From contig NZ_CP150951.2 in NCBI RefSeq assembly GCF_038069655.2, positions 3,684,001-3,748,000 of the forward strand: a stretch of DNA of 64,000 bases. Reading direction: 5' to 3'. The notes under the pieces were generated by a model. The model was not told where the DNA came from. It did not search any database and was given only the letters and a program-made list of their open reading frames with translations. The position numbers and the translations under genes were made by a program. Below, one piece after another: positions 26,989 through 34,710 of the stretch; positions within the stretch are counted from its first letter, which is position 1, and each line of letters opens with the position of its first letter. The stretch is from Yoonia sp. BS5-3. GTDB taxonomy: Bacteria > Pseudomonadota > Alphaproteobacteria > Rhodobacterales > Rhodobacteraceae.

Positions 26989-28281
26989 TTATTTCAGGCG
27001 GAACCGGGTCCGAAGCCCAAGCCCCAAGAAGAAAAGCAGTATAAATGCCAAGGCTGTTTGACCGGCGGCAAAAACCTCCATCCAGCCGGTCAACTGCGCC
27101 ACTTCCTCTTCAAGATAGGTGCGTTGAAAGCCAAAGAACTTGAATATTGCGGCAAAGGAATAGGCCATAGCCTGGCCAATTCCAAACGATACGGACTGCA
27201 CGTAGAACCATGTTCCCGCAGCCCATAAAAGCGTAATCAGTGATGCCGGGCGCGCAACCGAATAGCCGAAATTCGAAAAGAACTGATAAGCCAATATATG
27301 CCAGGCCTGATACCAGGGCATCGCGCGGGCGGCATGATACATCTCTTTACGAAAGAAAAAATGCTCGGCATCTGGTGTCCCCTGCCGACCAGAAAGCTGC
27401 CGCATGACCGCCGCGCTTTCGCGGCTTTTTGCGTGATATCGCAGCCGGTCTAGGCCGCGGCGTTGCTTGGAAGCGGCCTCTTTACCAGGCCAAAACCGGA
27501 TGTCACCATCACAGTCTTGCGCCGTAAACTGGCTGCGATCATGAAGGGTTGCCCCCGCGAAATCAGGATAATGCGATCCAAACTGCGCGCGGCGAAAATC
27601 GACTGGCTGTTCAAAGACCGTATTTATGAAGTTCACTGGTTTGCCTTGGCTAGCCTGATCAAAATGGCAATTGCGGAAACTGACGTGATGGGCAAAGCGC
27701 GCCTTTGAAAAAATCGCCCGCCCGTCGAAGCGCGCGCCATGAAAATCCACAGGCCCCTGAAATGTCCCTTCGGTGAAAAGCGCCTCGCTTTCAAATTTGG
27801 CCCATTTCGCATCGCAAGCCCCCTCGATCAACACGCCCTTTGCGGAAACTTTCTTATCAAAGGTCGTATTCGTCATGTTCAGCGTCCCGCAAATCAGGGC
27901 ACCAGACAAATCAACCGGGGCTTCGAAATGACATTCATTCAGCAGCAAGCCATTGGGGATCAAGAGGCCTGAAAAATCGCATTTTTCCGGAAAGGCCAAC
28001 CCATAGAAATCAATGGGTTGATGTGGATCTGGTAACTCGGGGCAGGCGTAGTCTGCGCCGTGCAGGCGTTTCATTTCGGCCTGGAATGCAACCTTTATGT
28101 TGTTTTTTCGAAGTCTAAAATTCTCACGCGGCTTCAATCGAAATCCACGCGCCTGTGCCAAACGCCATTGATCATCCGTCAAACCCTGTGCGCAAAGGTC
28201 GTTAAAGAACGACAGGCCCGTATCATCGGCTTGCTGCAACTGTGCCAGCACGTACCACGGATTTTCGAGCAAATTGCTCAC
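26989..28281 (-). CDS. Pentapeptide-repeat protein with C-terminal membrane helices
   Basis: A 430-residue protein. After an N-terminal helical part (1-95) come pentapeptide-type repeats (about 100-240; CDFSGLLIPNGLLLNECHFEAPVDLSG, ALFTEGTFQGPVDFHGARF), forming a right-handed beta helix. The C-terminal 120 residues contain two membrane helices (SLITLLWAAGTWFYVQSVSF and AGQTALAFILLFFLGLGL). The layout resembles inner-membrane pentapeptide proteins near ion-channel-like segments. Role unknown. It is convergent with the SDR gene. Confidence 0.85.
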   Translation of the reverse strand: MSNLLENPWYVLAQLQQADDTGLSFFNDLCAQGLTDDQWRLAQARGFRLKPRENFRLRKNNIKVAFQAEMKRLHGADYACPELPDPHQPIDFYGLAFPEKCDFSGLLIPNGLLLNECHFEAPVDLSGALICGTLNMTNTTFDKKVSAKGVLIEGACDAKWAKFESEALFTEGTFQGPVDFHGARFDGRAIFSKARFAHHVSFRNCHFDQASQGKPVNFINTVFEQPVDFRRAQFGSHYPDFAGATLHDRSQFTAQDCDGDIRFWPGKEAASKQRRGLDRLRYHAKSRESAAVMRQLSGRQGTPDAEHFFFRKEMYHAARAMPWYQAWHILAYQFFSNFGYSVARPASLITLLWAAGTWFYVQSVSFGIGQAMAYSFAAIFKFFGFQRTYLEEEVAQLTGWMEVFAAGQTALAFILLFFLGLGLRTRFRLK

Positions 28282-28384
28282 GACCTCAAATTCACCTTAA
28301 AATTGCGTAGCACATTCATAAGACACCGTGCGGCCTGACAACAACCCATTTCCAACCGGGCACCCATTCGATAAACGCAGGGGC

Positions 28385-29782
28385 ATGACCCAGAACCCGC
28401 CCAATCTCCGCCCCGACCTGGCCCCTGCGGCCAAGATCACCGAAGCCAGCCGCCCCGGCCAGCCCACCATCGGCATGGTCAGCTTGGGGTGCCCCAAAGC
28501 CTTGGTAGACAGCGAGCGGATCCTGACGCGGCTGCGGGCCGAAGGCTACGCAATCTCGCCCGACTACAGCGGGGCTGAGGCGGTGATCGTGAACACCTGC
28601 GGGTTCCTCGATAGCGCCAAAGCGGAAAGTCTCGACGCTATTGGCGAAGCGCTGCAGGAAAATGGCAAGGTCATCGTCACGGGATGTCTGGGGGCCGAAC
28701 CCGACTACATCCGCGAACATCACCCGCAAATCCTGGCCGTCACCGGGCCACACCAATACGAACAGGTGCTGGACGCCGTGCACAGCACCGTGCCGCCCAG
28801 CCCCGATCCGTTCATCGACCTGCTGCCCGGCACCGGGGTCTCGCTGACACCGCGCCACTACAGCTATCTGAAAATCTCGGAAGGCTGTAACCACAAATGC
28901 AAGTTCTGCATCATCCCCGACATGCGCGGGAAACTGGCGTCACGGCCCGCCCACGCCGTGCTGCGCGAGGCGGAAAAGCTGGTGGATGCCGGGGTCAAAG
29001 AACTCCTCGTGATTTCCCAAGATACCTCAGCCTATGGGCTGGACCGTAAATATGACGTAAACCCCTGGAAAGACGGCGAGGTGCGCAGCCATATCCTCGA
29101 CCTCACCCGCGAGCTGGGCACTTTGGGCGCCTGGGTCCGGCTGCACTACGTCTACCCCTACCCCCATGTACGCGACCTGATCCCGGTGATGGCCGACCCG
29201 GCAAACGGAGTCCTCCCCTACCTCGACATCCCCTTCCAACACGGCCACCCCGACGTGCTGCGGCGGATGGCGCGGCCAGCTGCGGGGGCCAAAACGCTGG
29301 ATGAGATCGCAGCCTGGCGGGCCACCTGCCCCGACATCACCCTACGGTCGACCTTCATCGTCGGCTACCCGGGGGAAACCGAGGCCGAATTCCAACACCT
29401 GCTCGACTGGCTGGACGAGGCGCAATTGGATCGGGTCGGCTGCTTCCAATACGAAAACGTGGACGGGGCACGCAGCAACGCCCTGCCCGACCATGTGGCA
29501 GCGGAGGTGAAGCAAGACCGGTGGGACCGTTTCATGGCCAAAGCGCAAGCCATCTCCGAGGCGAAGCTGGAAGCGAAAGTCGGCAAGACGCTAGAGGTCA
29601 TCGTGGACGACATCGACGAAGACGGGATTGCGACCTGCCGAACCTGGGCGGATGCGCCCGAGATCGATGGGAACTTGTTTATCGATGAAGGGGCTGAGGG
29701 GTTGGCTGTCGGGGATACTTTACACGTTGAAGTTGAGGAAGCGGGCGAGTATGATTTGTGGGGGCGAAAAAATAGTATTTAA
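28385..29782 (+). CDS. rimO: Ribosomal protein S12 methylthiotransferase RimO
   Basis: A 465-residue radical-SAM methylthiotransferase that adds a methylthio group to Asp of ribosomal protein S12. In order: MTTase N-terminal domain with [12 protein letters not shown] (first cluster cysteine), NTCGF and VTGCLG; radical-[12 protein letters not shown]-terminal TRAM domain. The SLGCPKN-like motif and lack of tRNA-type features favour RimO over MiaB. The start [10 protein letters not shown] is the closest to a ribosome site (CAGGGG); the in-frame ATG 57 bases upstream overlaps the divergent pentapeptide gene's promoter. Confidence 0.95.
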   Translation: MTQNPPNLRPDLAPAAKITEASRPGQPTIGMVSLGCPKALVDSERILTRLRAEGYAISPDYSGAEAVIVNTCGFLDSAKAESLDAIGEALQENGKVIVTGCLGAEPDYIREHHPQILAVTGPHQYEQVLDAVHSTVPPSPDPFIDLLPGTGVSLTPRHYSYLKISEGCNHKCKFCIIPDMRGKLASRPAHAVLREAEKLVDAGVKELLVISQDTSAYGLDRKYDVNPWKDGEVRSHILDLTRELGTLGAWVRLHYVYPYPHVRDLIPVMADPANGVLPYLDIPFQHGHPDVLRRMARPAAGAKTLDEIAAWRATCPDITLRSTFIVGYPGETEAEFQHLLDWLDEAQLDRVGCFQYENVDGARSNALPDHVAAEVKQDRWDRFMAKAQAISEAKLEAKVGKTLEVIVDDIDEDGIATCRTWADAPEIDGNLFIDEGAEGLAVGDTLHVEVEEAGEYDLWGRKNSI

Positions 29783-29790
29783 GGAATTCA

Positions 29791-31242
29791 ATGCGAGTAT
29801 CTCAATTTTTTAAGCTCAAACGGAACCAAGCATCCCTTCCATTTATCGATGTCGATGTAGTTGATGATGTAAGGCTCTTCCTCAACGCTAAAGCCATAAG
29901 AGCTTTGGACACTGATTGGGGTGATTGGTGTGAATACCTAATTTCAAATTTCTTTGACCATGTCATTTCTTCGATCAAAGCCGGAAACTCTGACGCCGCA
30001 TTGCTTTCGCTGGAACAACTCCGAGAACCCCGGGAAACACACCTTGGAATGTCAGCAACTGGCGCGAGTGGACGGGGCTTGGGCAAAGAAAAAGCGCGGT
30101 CCCTTTGGGCCAGCCTAAAACAAAGTCAAGCTGTCAAATCAGGACTTTTGACTGATCTTGAAGATACTGCCCTTTTGATAGAGGGGGTATCAGTAGATAT
30201 TATCTCTGACATTATCACTAACATTATCAGAGAACCGTTGATCGATTTTACCAATCAAGTCTGCGAAGAATATGGGATTCCAATTCAAAAACAGGTTAAC
30301 TCCGGACCACTTTGGAATCCAGAGGCGAAGGAATGGGTCGTCAAATTCGCTGATTTTCCTATGGCAAACGATGAAAAACTTCTTCTTGTTCCGAAGTCTA
30401 TAGTTCGTATTCAAGGAGACTATGACGTCTCAAATTACTACCGCCACTACATACTTGAGGATCTTAAGCAAAAAGAACTAGTTGCCGGAAGTGCTTTGGT
30501 AAGGACGCTCAAGACTGGGAAAAATAAGGGCACTCGAAAGGTATTTATTAAAGATCTGCAGAAAAAATACGGTAAGGAGAAAAAGGTAGTCTCCATTAGG
30601 GAGACACTCAAGAATCCATCGCTGTTGATGAAATATAAAGTTGAAAATAGCGAACCTACGCCGCCTCTTACGCACGCGCAGCTTGCGGATTCCCAAGGAA
30701 CTGCAAGGCCTGATTGGGACAAGATGTTACATGCGGTCCTTGATCTAGATGTAGGTAAGAAAAAGGCCTATCAGTACGAAGATGCGATCTTTGACCTTAC
30801 AAATGCATTGTTTTACCCGTCTTTGACTGATCCGGAAAAACAAACGCCTCTTCATGAGGGACTGAAAAGAGTTGATATCACATACTACAACTATGCTAAC
30901 GAAGGCTTTTTCTCATGGTTGGGGAAACACTACTCGGCTCCGATGATTTTTCTGGAATGTAAAAACTACGGATCAGAAATTGGAAATCCTGAAATTGACC
31001 AAATCGCTATGCGATTTTCTGCAAAGCGGGGGCAATTTGGTATAGTATTTTGTAGAAACGTCGAAAAACAAGACCGGCTTCTGGAACGCTGCAAGGCAGC
31101 CGCCAACGACGGTCACGGCTACGTGGTGGTGATAGACGATGCACGGCTTGTAGAGTTGGTTGATGAGGTCAAGTCCGAGGGAGCATTGTTTCGTGGGCAG
31201 TACACTGTCCTCAAAGACGAGTTCGGCAAACTCATATTATGA
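29791..31242 (+). CDS. Predicted PD-(D/E)xK nuclease, candidate defence gene
   Basis: A 483-residue protein of foreign, A/T-rich composition between rimO and a YigZ-like gene. Its C-terminal third contains KRVDITYYN followed about 30 residues later by MIFLECKNYG, the D...ExK layout of a PD-(D/E)xK nuclease, then GNPEIDQIAMRF and a Rossmann-like VVVIDDARLVELV. The N-terminal 300 residues are helical and unassigned. Such single large genes with a Mrr-like nuclease end are common in phage-defence islands. No methyltransferase lies beside it, so it is not an ordinary restriction enzyme. Function is inferred. Confidence 0.7.
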   Translation: MRVSQFFKLKRNQASLPFIDVDVVDDVRLFLNAKAIRALDTDWGDWCEYLISNFFDHVISSIKAGNSDAALLSLEQLREPRETHLGMSATGASGRGLGKEKARSLWASLKQSQAVKSGLLTDLEDTALLIEGVSVDIISDIITNIIREPLIDFTNQVCEEYGIPIQKQVNSGPLWNPEAKEWVVKFADFPMANDEKLLLVPKSIVRIQGDYDVSNYYRHYILEDLKQKELVAGSALVRTLKTGKNKGTRKVFIKDLQKKYGKEKKVVSIRETLKNPSLLMKYKVENSEPTPPLTHAQLADSQGTARPDWDKMLHAVLDLDVGKKKAYQYEDAIFDLTNALFYPSLTDPEKQTPLHEGLKRVDITYYNYANEGFFSWLGKHYSAPMIFLECKNYGSEIGNPEIDQIAMRFSAKRGQFGIVFCRNVEKQDRLLERCKAAANDGHGYVVVIDDARLVELVDEVKSEGALFRGQYTVLKDEFGKLIL

Positions 31243-31335
31243 GAAATACAAAGGACTGTCTGCTCAATTCTACGGCCTGGCAACGCCCGCACCCTTAACT
31301 TGGCACAATCCTGCAAACCAGCAATACGCAAAACA

Positions 31336-31351
31336 TACGCGATACATACGC
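31336..31351. repeat. Second copy of 16-nt intergenic motif
   Basis: TACGCGATACATACGC is identical to 10148-10163. Both copies lie just past the stop of a minus-strand gene. The flanks also share ATACGC-type words. Confidence 0.5.
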
Positions 31352-31386
31352 CGTCCATACCGCCAAAACACCGTAAATACAGCGCA

Positions 31387-31737
31387 TTAACCCATCTGAT
31401 CTAAATAAATCCGTACGGCGTCTTGGACCCGGCGGAATATGTCGCCGCCCAGCTTCACGCCACCGAACCAGCGGGTCACCACGATGATGTGCCCCTCCAG
31501 CCCTTCACGCTCGAGCATCCGCAAAATCACCATCCCCGCGCCGCTTTCCCCGTCATTGTTTTTCAACGGCCCGTCAGGCAGCAGCACGGCCCAAGTGTTA
31601 TGGGTGGCTTTGGCGAATTTCTTGCGGCGGAGCAGCGTTTTGACAAAGGCCTTCGCCTCATCCGGCGCGCCCACAGACCCACCTGCAACCGCGTATTTTG
31701 AGCCGCGGTCGCTCAGTACATTTTCAATAACTTTCAA
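31387..31737 (-). CDS. YigZ/IMPACT N-domain protein, short form
   Basis: A 116-residue protein carrying only the UPF0029/IMPACT N-terminal domain: KATHNTWAVLL, NNDGESGAGMVIL and VVTRWFGGVKLGGD are all present. E. coli YigZ is about twice as long; the second domain is missing, and the gene ends cleanly, so this is the short form rather than a truncation. The family is linked to translation factors and ribosome-associated stress, without a proven activity. Confidence 0.88.
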   Translation of the reverse strand: MKVIENVLSDRGSKYAVAGGSVGAPDEAKAFVKTLLRRKKFAKATHNTWAVLLPDGPLKNNDGESGAGMVILRMLEREGLEGHIIVVTRWFGGVKLGGDIFRRVQDAVRIYLDQMG

Positions 31738-31752
31738 AGGCTTGTCCTGATA

Positions 31753-31986
31753 TTAGGACATCACCTCACGCGGGGCGCCGTAATCGCAATCATGCTCAAT
31801 CGACAGATCATTGATCGGCGACGCGCCACCGCTGGCAACCGCACAGGCCGCCGCATTTTGATCCCACACCATCCCGACCGGGCAGCTTTGGCTTTGGGCG
31901 GCTGGGCCTTCAGGGCTTGGCAGCGCCGTCTCTTGGGCCTGCGCGGCAAAGGACAGCATGACAAAGGCAAGTACAGTCAAACGCAT
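31753..31986 (-). CDS. Small secreted protein, 77 aa
   Basis: A signal peptide (MRLTVLAFVMLSFAAQA) is followed by a short acidic peptide with SCPVGMVWDQNAAACAVASGGASP and HDCDYGAPREVMS. Three cysteines and the CPxGMxWD pattern point to a small disulfide-bonded periplasmic protein. GGAGAG precedes the ATG. It ends 15 bp before the YigZ-like start, so the two may be cotranscribed. Function unknown. Confidence 0.78.
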   Translation of the reverse strand: MRLTVLAFVMLSFAAQAQETALPSPEGPAAQSQSCPVGMVWDQNAAACAVASGGASPINDLSIEHDCDYGAPREVMS

Positions 31987-32114
31987 CGGTCTCTCCTGTC
32001 ACAAAACGATGATCCAAAGATAACCCCCTGCCCCGGAAAAGCAATGTTGATGCACATCAAGGCCCCGACCACGCCCCCGTGCTAAGCCGCAACCAGCATA
32101 GTAAGGAGACCGAC

Positions 32115-32954
32115 ATGAAGGACGCCGCCCCCACGATATCAAACGCCAAACTGCCCAAGCTCGCCCGCAAAACTTACGAGGCTGAGAAGGCCGAATTACA
32201 GGCTGAATTGCTCAAGGTGCAGCTTTGGGCGCAAGAGACCGGTCAGCGCTTTGTCCTGCTTTTTGAGGGACGCGATGCGGCCGGTAAGGGCGGTACGATC
32301 AAACGCTTTACCGAACATCTGAACCCCCGTGCTGCGCGGGTCGTGGCGTTGAACAAACCCACCGATGAAGAGCGCGGCCAATGGTATTTCCAGCGCTACA
32401 TCAATCATTTGCCGACCTCTGGCGAAATGGTTCTATATGACCGCAGCTGGTATAACCGTGCCGGTGTTGAGCGGGTGATGGGTTTTTGCGAACCGGCGGA
32501 ATATCTTGAGTTCATGCGCCAAACGCCCGAGCTGGAGCGGATGCTGACCCGCTCAGGCATCCAACTTTACAAATACTGGTTCTCTGTCACGCAGGATGAA
32601 CAAAAGCGCCGGTTTGATGCGCGGGCAACCGATCCATTGAAACAGTGGAAATTGTCCCCGATTGACAAGGCAAGCCTTGATAAATGGGATGATTACACCG
32701 AGGCAAAAGAGGCGATGTTTTTCTACACCGACACGGCAGATGCGCCCTGGACGGTGGTCAAATCCAACGACAAAAAGCGCGCCCGGATCAACTGCATGCG
32801 CCATTTTCTGTCGACGCTGGATTATCCCGGCAAGAACCCCGATATCGCCAAACCGCCCCAGCCCGCGATCGTTGGCAGCGCAAATCCCGTGCTGCACCTG
32901 GCCGATCACATCTTAGGTACGGCCCTGCATCCGGAAACACGGCGCGCCACATAA
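32115..32954 (+). CDS. ppk2: Polyphosphate kinase 2
   Basis: A 279-residue single-domain PPK2, which transfers phosphate between polyphosphate and nucleotides. Walker A EGRDAAGKGGTIKRF, the lid region NPRAARVVALNKPTDEERGQWYFQRY, and Walker B MVLYDRSWYNRAGVE are all present. The start MKDAAPTI has AAGGAGAC 8 bases upstream. A bidirectional-looking terminator follows. Whether it prefers GDP or ADP cannot be decided from the sequence. Confidence 0.96.
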   Translation: MKDAAPTISNAKLPKLARKTYEAEKAELQAELLKVQLWAQETGQRFVLLFEGRDAAGKGGTIKRFTEHLNPRAARVVALNKPTDEERGQWYFQRYINHLPTSGEMVLYDRSWYNRAGVERVMGFCEPAEYLEFMRQTPELERMLTRSGIQLYKYWFSVTQDEQKRRFDARATDPLKQWKLSPIDKASLDKWDDYTEAKEAMFFYTDTADAPWTVVKSNDKKRARINCMRHFLSTLDYPGKNPDIAKPPQPAIVGSANPVLHLADHILGTALHPETRRAT

Positions 32955-32961
32955 ACACGTA

Positions 32962-32988
32962 AAAAGGGACGCCTGACGCGTCCCTTTT
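32962..32988 (+). terminator. Rho-independent terminator after ppk2
   Basis: AAAAGGGACGC and GCGTCCCTTTT form a perfect 11-bp stem with a CTGAC loop. A-run and T-run at the two ends could serve both strands, which suits the convergent gene at 33025. Confidence 0.93.
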
Positions 32989-33024
32989 CACACTCTCCCC
33001 CGTCAGGTCCAACCCTAAGACCCA

Positions 33025-33279
33025 CTAGACCTTGCGTAATCGGTCAAAGACATCCCGGTTCGTGCAGTAGTCAGGCGCTTCATCCAGCACAGGTATTCTG
33101 ACCAGCGCGCGATCACATGCCCCCACATGTGTACACCCACGGCAATCCGCGACCATCTGCGTGTAATCCTCAAGTTCGATCTGTCCTTCGTCCAGCGCTG
33201 TGGACAAATCAACATTGCAGGCCTTGGCCATTTTGATGACGCGCCAAAAGTGGTCGCGTAGATTGCCGAGTGGTTGCAT
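33025..33279 (-). CDS. DUF6455-family cysteine-rich protein
   Basis: An 84-residue soluble protein, MQPLGNLRDHFWRVIKMAKACNVDL, then CRGCTHVGACDRAL and YCTNRDVFDRL. The C-x2-C-x4-C and a final C-x-N pattern are typical of DUF6455 proteins, common in Rhodobacterales and possibly metal-binding. The start with GAGGAGAT upstream is preferred over an ATG five codons earlier. Confidence 0.85.
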   Translation of the reverse strand: MQPLGNLRDHFWRVIKMAKACNVDLSTALDEGQIELEDYTQMVADCRGCTHVGACDRALVRIPVLDEAPDYCTNRDVFDRLRKV

Positions 33280-33391
33280 TTTCGATCTCCTCATAGCCTT
33301 GTGCTATATCTGACAGCCCAGCGCGGGGCTGTCGTTGATGTAGATCAACCGCCCCCACGACGTTTCACTTCCACCGCAGCTATGCTAATCC

Positions 33392-34234
33392 ATGACCATG
33401 CGTCATTTTTTCATAACCGTTTTCCTGATCATCGCCTCCCCTTTGGTTGGTGATGTGCCCCGGCCCGATTCCATCGGCGAAACCCTTGTCCTGTTGCGTG
33501 ACGCAATACGTGATGCGGGCTTTCCGGATGCGGCAATAAACGAGAAAGAACAATCCGTTGTCTCTGATCCCGTCGATGATGATGCGATGATTGCCTACCC
33601 GGACAATCTGCACCGGAGCCTGCAAAACGCCAGCAGCGACGCAGAACGCCAAGCGATTCTGGACAATTTCATCATTCCGTTCACCGGTGACCTGGAAGAG
33701 CCGGATGCCTTCCTGCCGCAAAGCGTGATGCCTGTCTTGCGGCACGTGGATTACCTGAACGGCGCTGATATCGACATCGCATTGCAACAACGGCCCTTTG
33801 CGGGCGACTTGTTTGTGGCCTATGTTCTCGACTTCCCGACCCATACGGCGGCGATCACCGCCGAGCGTATGGTGGAAGAGGGCTATAACGCCGACACGCT
33901 ACACAACTTGGCTTTGGACAATTTGGCCGAAAAGGCGCAGGCCCTGACAATTGAGGGCACTGAGTCCGGTATCTATTACCTGGCACTTGATGGCTATTAT
34001 GAAAACGCCATGCTGCTGGACGACGCTTTGTGGAACAGTATCACATCACAGATCGGCCCCATCGCGGTCAGCGTGCCAACACGCGATTTCGTCATGATTG
34101 CGCCGCAAGACAACGCGGATCTGGTCAAACTGATGCAAGATATCCGTGATGACGCGCTTGCCGAGGCCCCTTATGCGCTATCGAGCACCACATTTCTTTG
34201 GACTGACGCCGGTTGGAAAGTCATGCCGGAATAG
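33392..34234 (+). CDS. DUF1444-family exported protein
   Basis: A 280-residue protein with a signal peptide (MTMRHFFITVFLIIASPLVG) and a mixed alpha/beta domain resembling DUF1444/YtpQ (PVLRHVDYLNGADIDIAL, RPFAGDLFVAYVLDFP, VPTRDFVMIAPQDNA). The start may instead be the second ATG, two codons in. Its stop is one base from that of dgkA, so they converge tightly. No known activity. Confidence 0.78.
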   Translation: MTMRHFFITVFLIIASPLVGDVPRPDSIGETLVLLRDAIRDAGFPDAAINEKEQSVVSDPVDDDAMIAYPDNLHRSLQNASSDAERQAILDNFIIPFTGDLEEPDAFLPQSVMPVLRHVDYLNGADIDIALQQRPFAGDLFVAYVLDFPTHTAAITAERMVEEGYNADTLHNLALDNLAEKAQALTIEGTESGIYYLALDGYYENAMLLDDALWNSITSQIGPIAVSVPTRDFVMIAPQDNADLVKLMQDIRDDALAEAPYALSSTTFLWTDAGWKVMPE

Positions 34235-34235
34235 C

Positions 34236-34595
34236 CTACCAGATCAGCCCCGCGATCACACAAACCCAAGCGACGCCGACGCCGATCGCCGTCACGGCAA
34301 CAGCCGCCGAACCGCAGTCTTTCGCCTGTTTGGCTGCATCGCGCCGCTTGGGGCTGATATCATCCACCACACGTTCGATCGCGGTATTCATGCATTCGGC
34401 CGCCAGGATCAGAATACCGCCCATCAGCAGCATCCCTCGTTCGCCCGCACTAAGTGGCAGTACAAAGGCCAATATCCCAAAACAGATATTGGCAACGATC
34501 CATTGCGCCAGCGATCCTTCGGTCCGTGCGACATGGGCAAAGCCATCCCATGACCATATAGCCCGCTGCCGGATCCGCGCGATCTGTTTCCACAT
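34236..34595 (-). CDS. dgkA: Diacylglycerol kinase, DgkA type
   Basis: A 119-residue inner-membrane enzyme with three helices, which phosphorylates diacylglycerol to phosphatidic acid. The signature AAECMNTAIERVVDDISP (family E-x-N-T-A-I-E-x-x-x-D) is intact, with the KQAKDCGSAAV segment after it. The start MWKQIARIRQRA with GAGGGGG upstream matches the usual family length. Confidence 0.95.
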   Translation of the reverse strand: MWKQIARIRQRAIWSWDGFAHVARTEGSLAQWIVANICFGILAFVLPLSAGERGMLLMGGILILAAECMNTAIERVVDDISPKRRDAAKQAKDCGSAAVAVTAIGVGVAWVCVIAGLIW

Positions 34596-34710
34596 TGTTT
34601 GCCCCCCTCTGTCAGCCTCACAAGATGTAAGGATGACAAGAGGCTGGTGCAATCAGGCCCTGATTATAGCAATTTGCGATGCGGATGGCTCAGATAATAC
34701 GCAAAACGCT

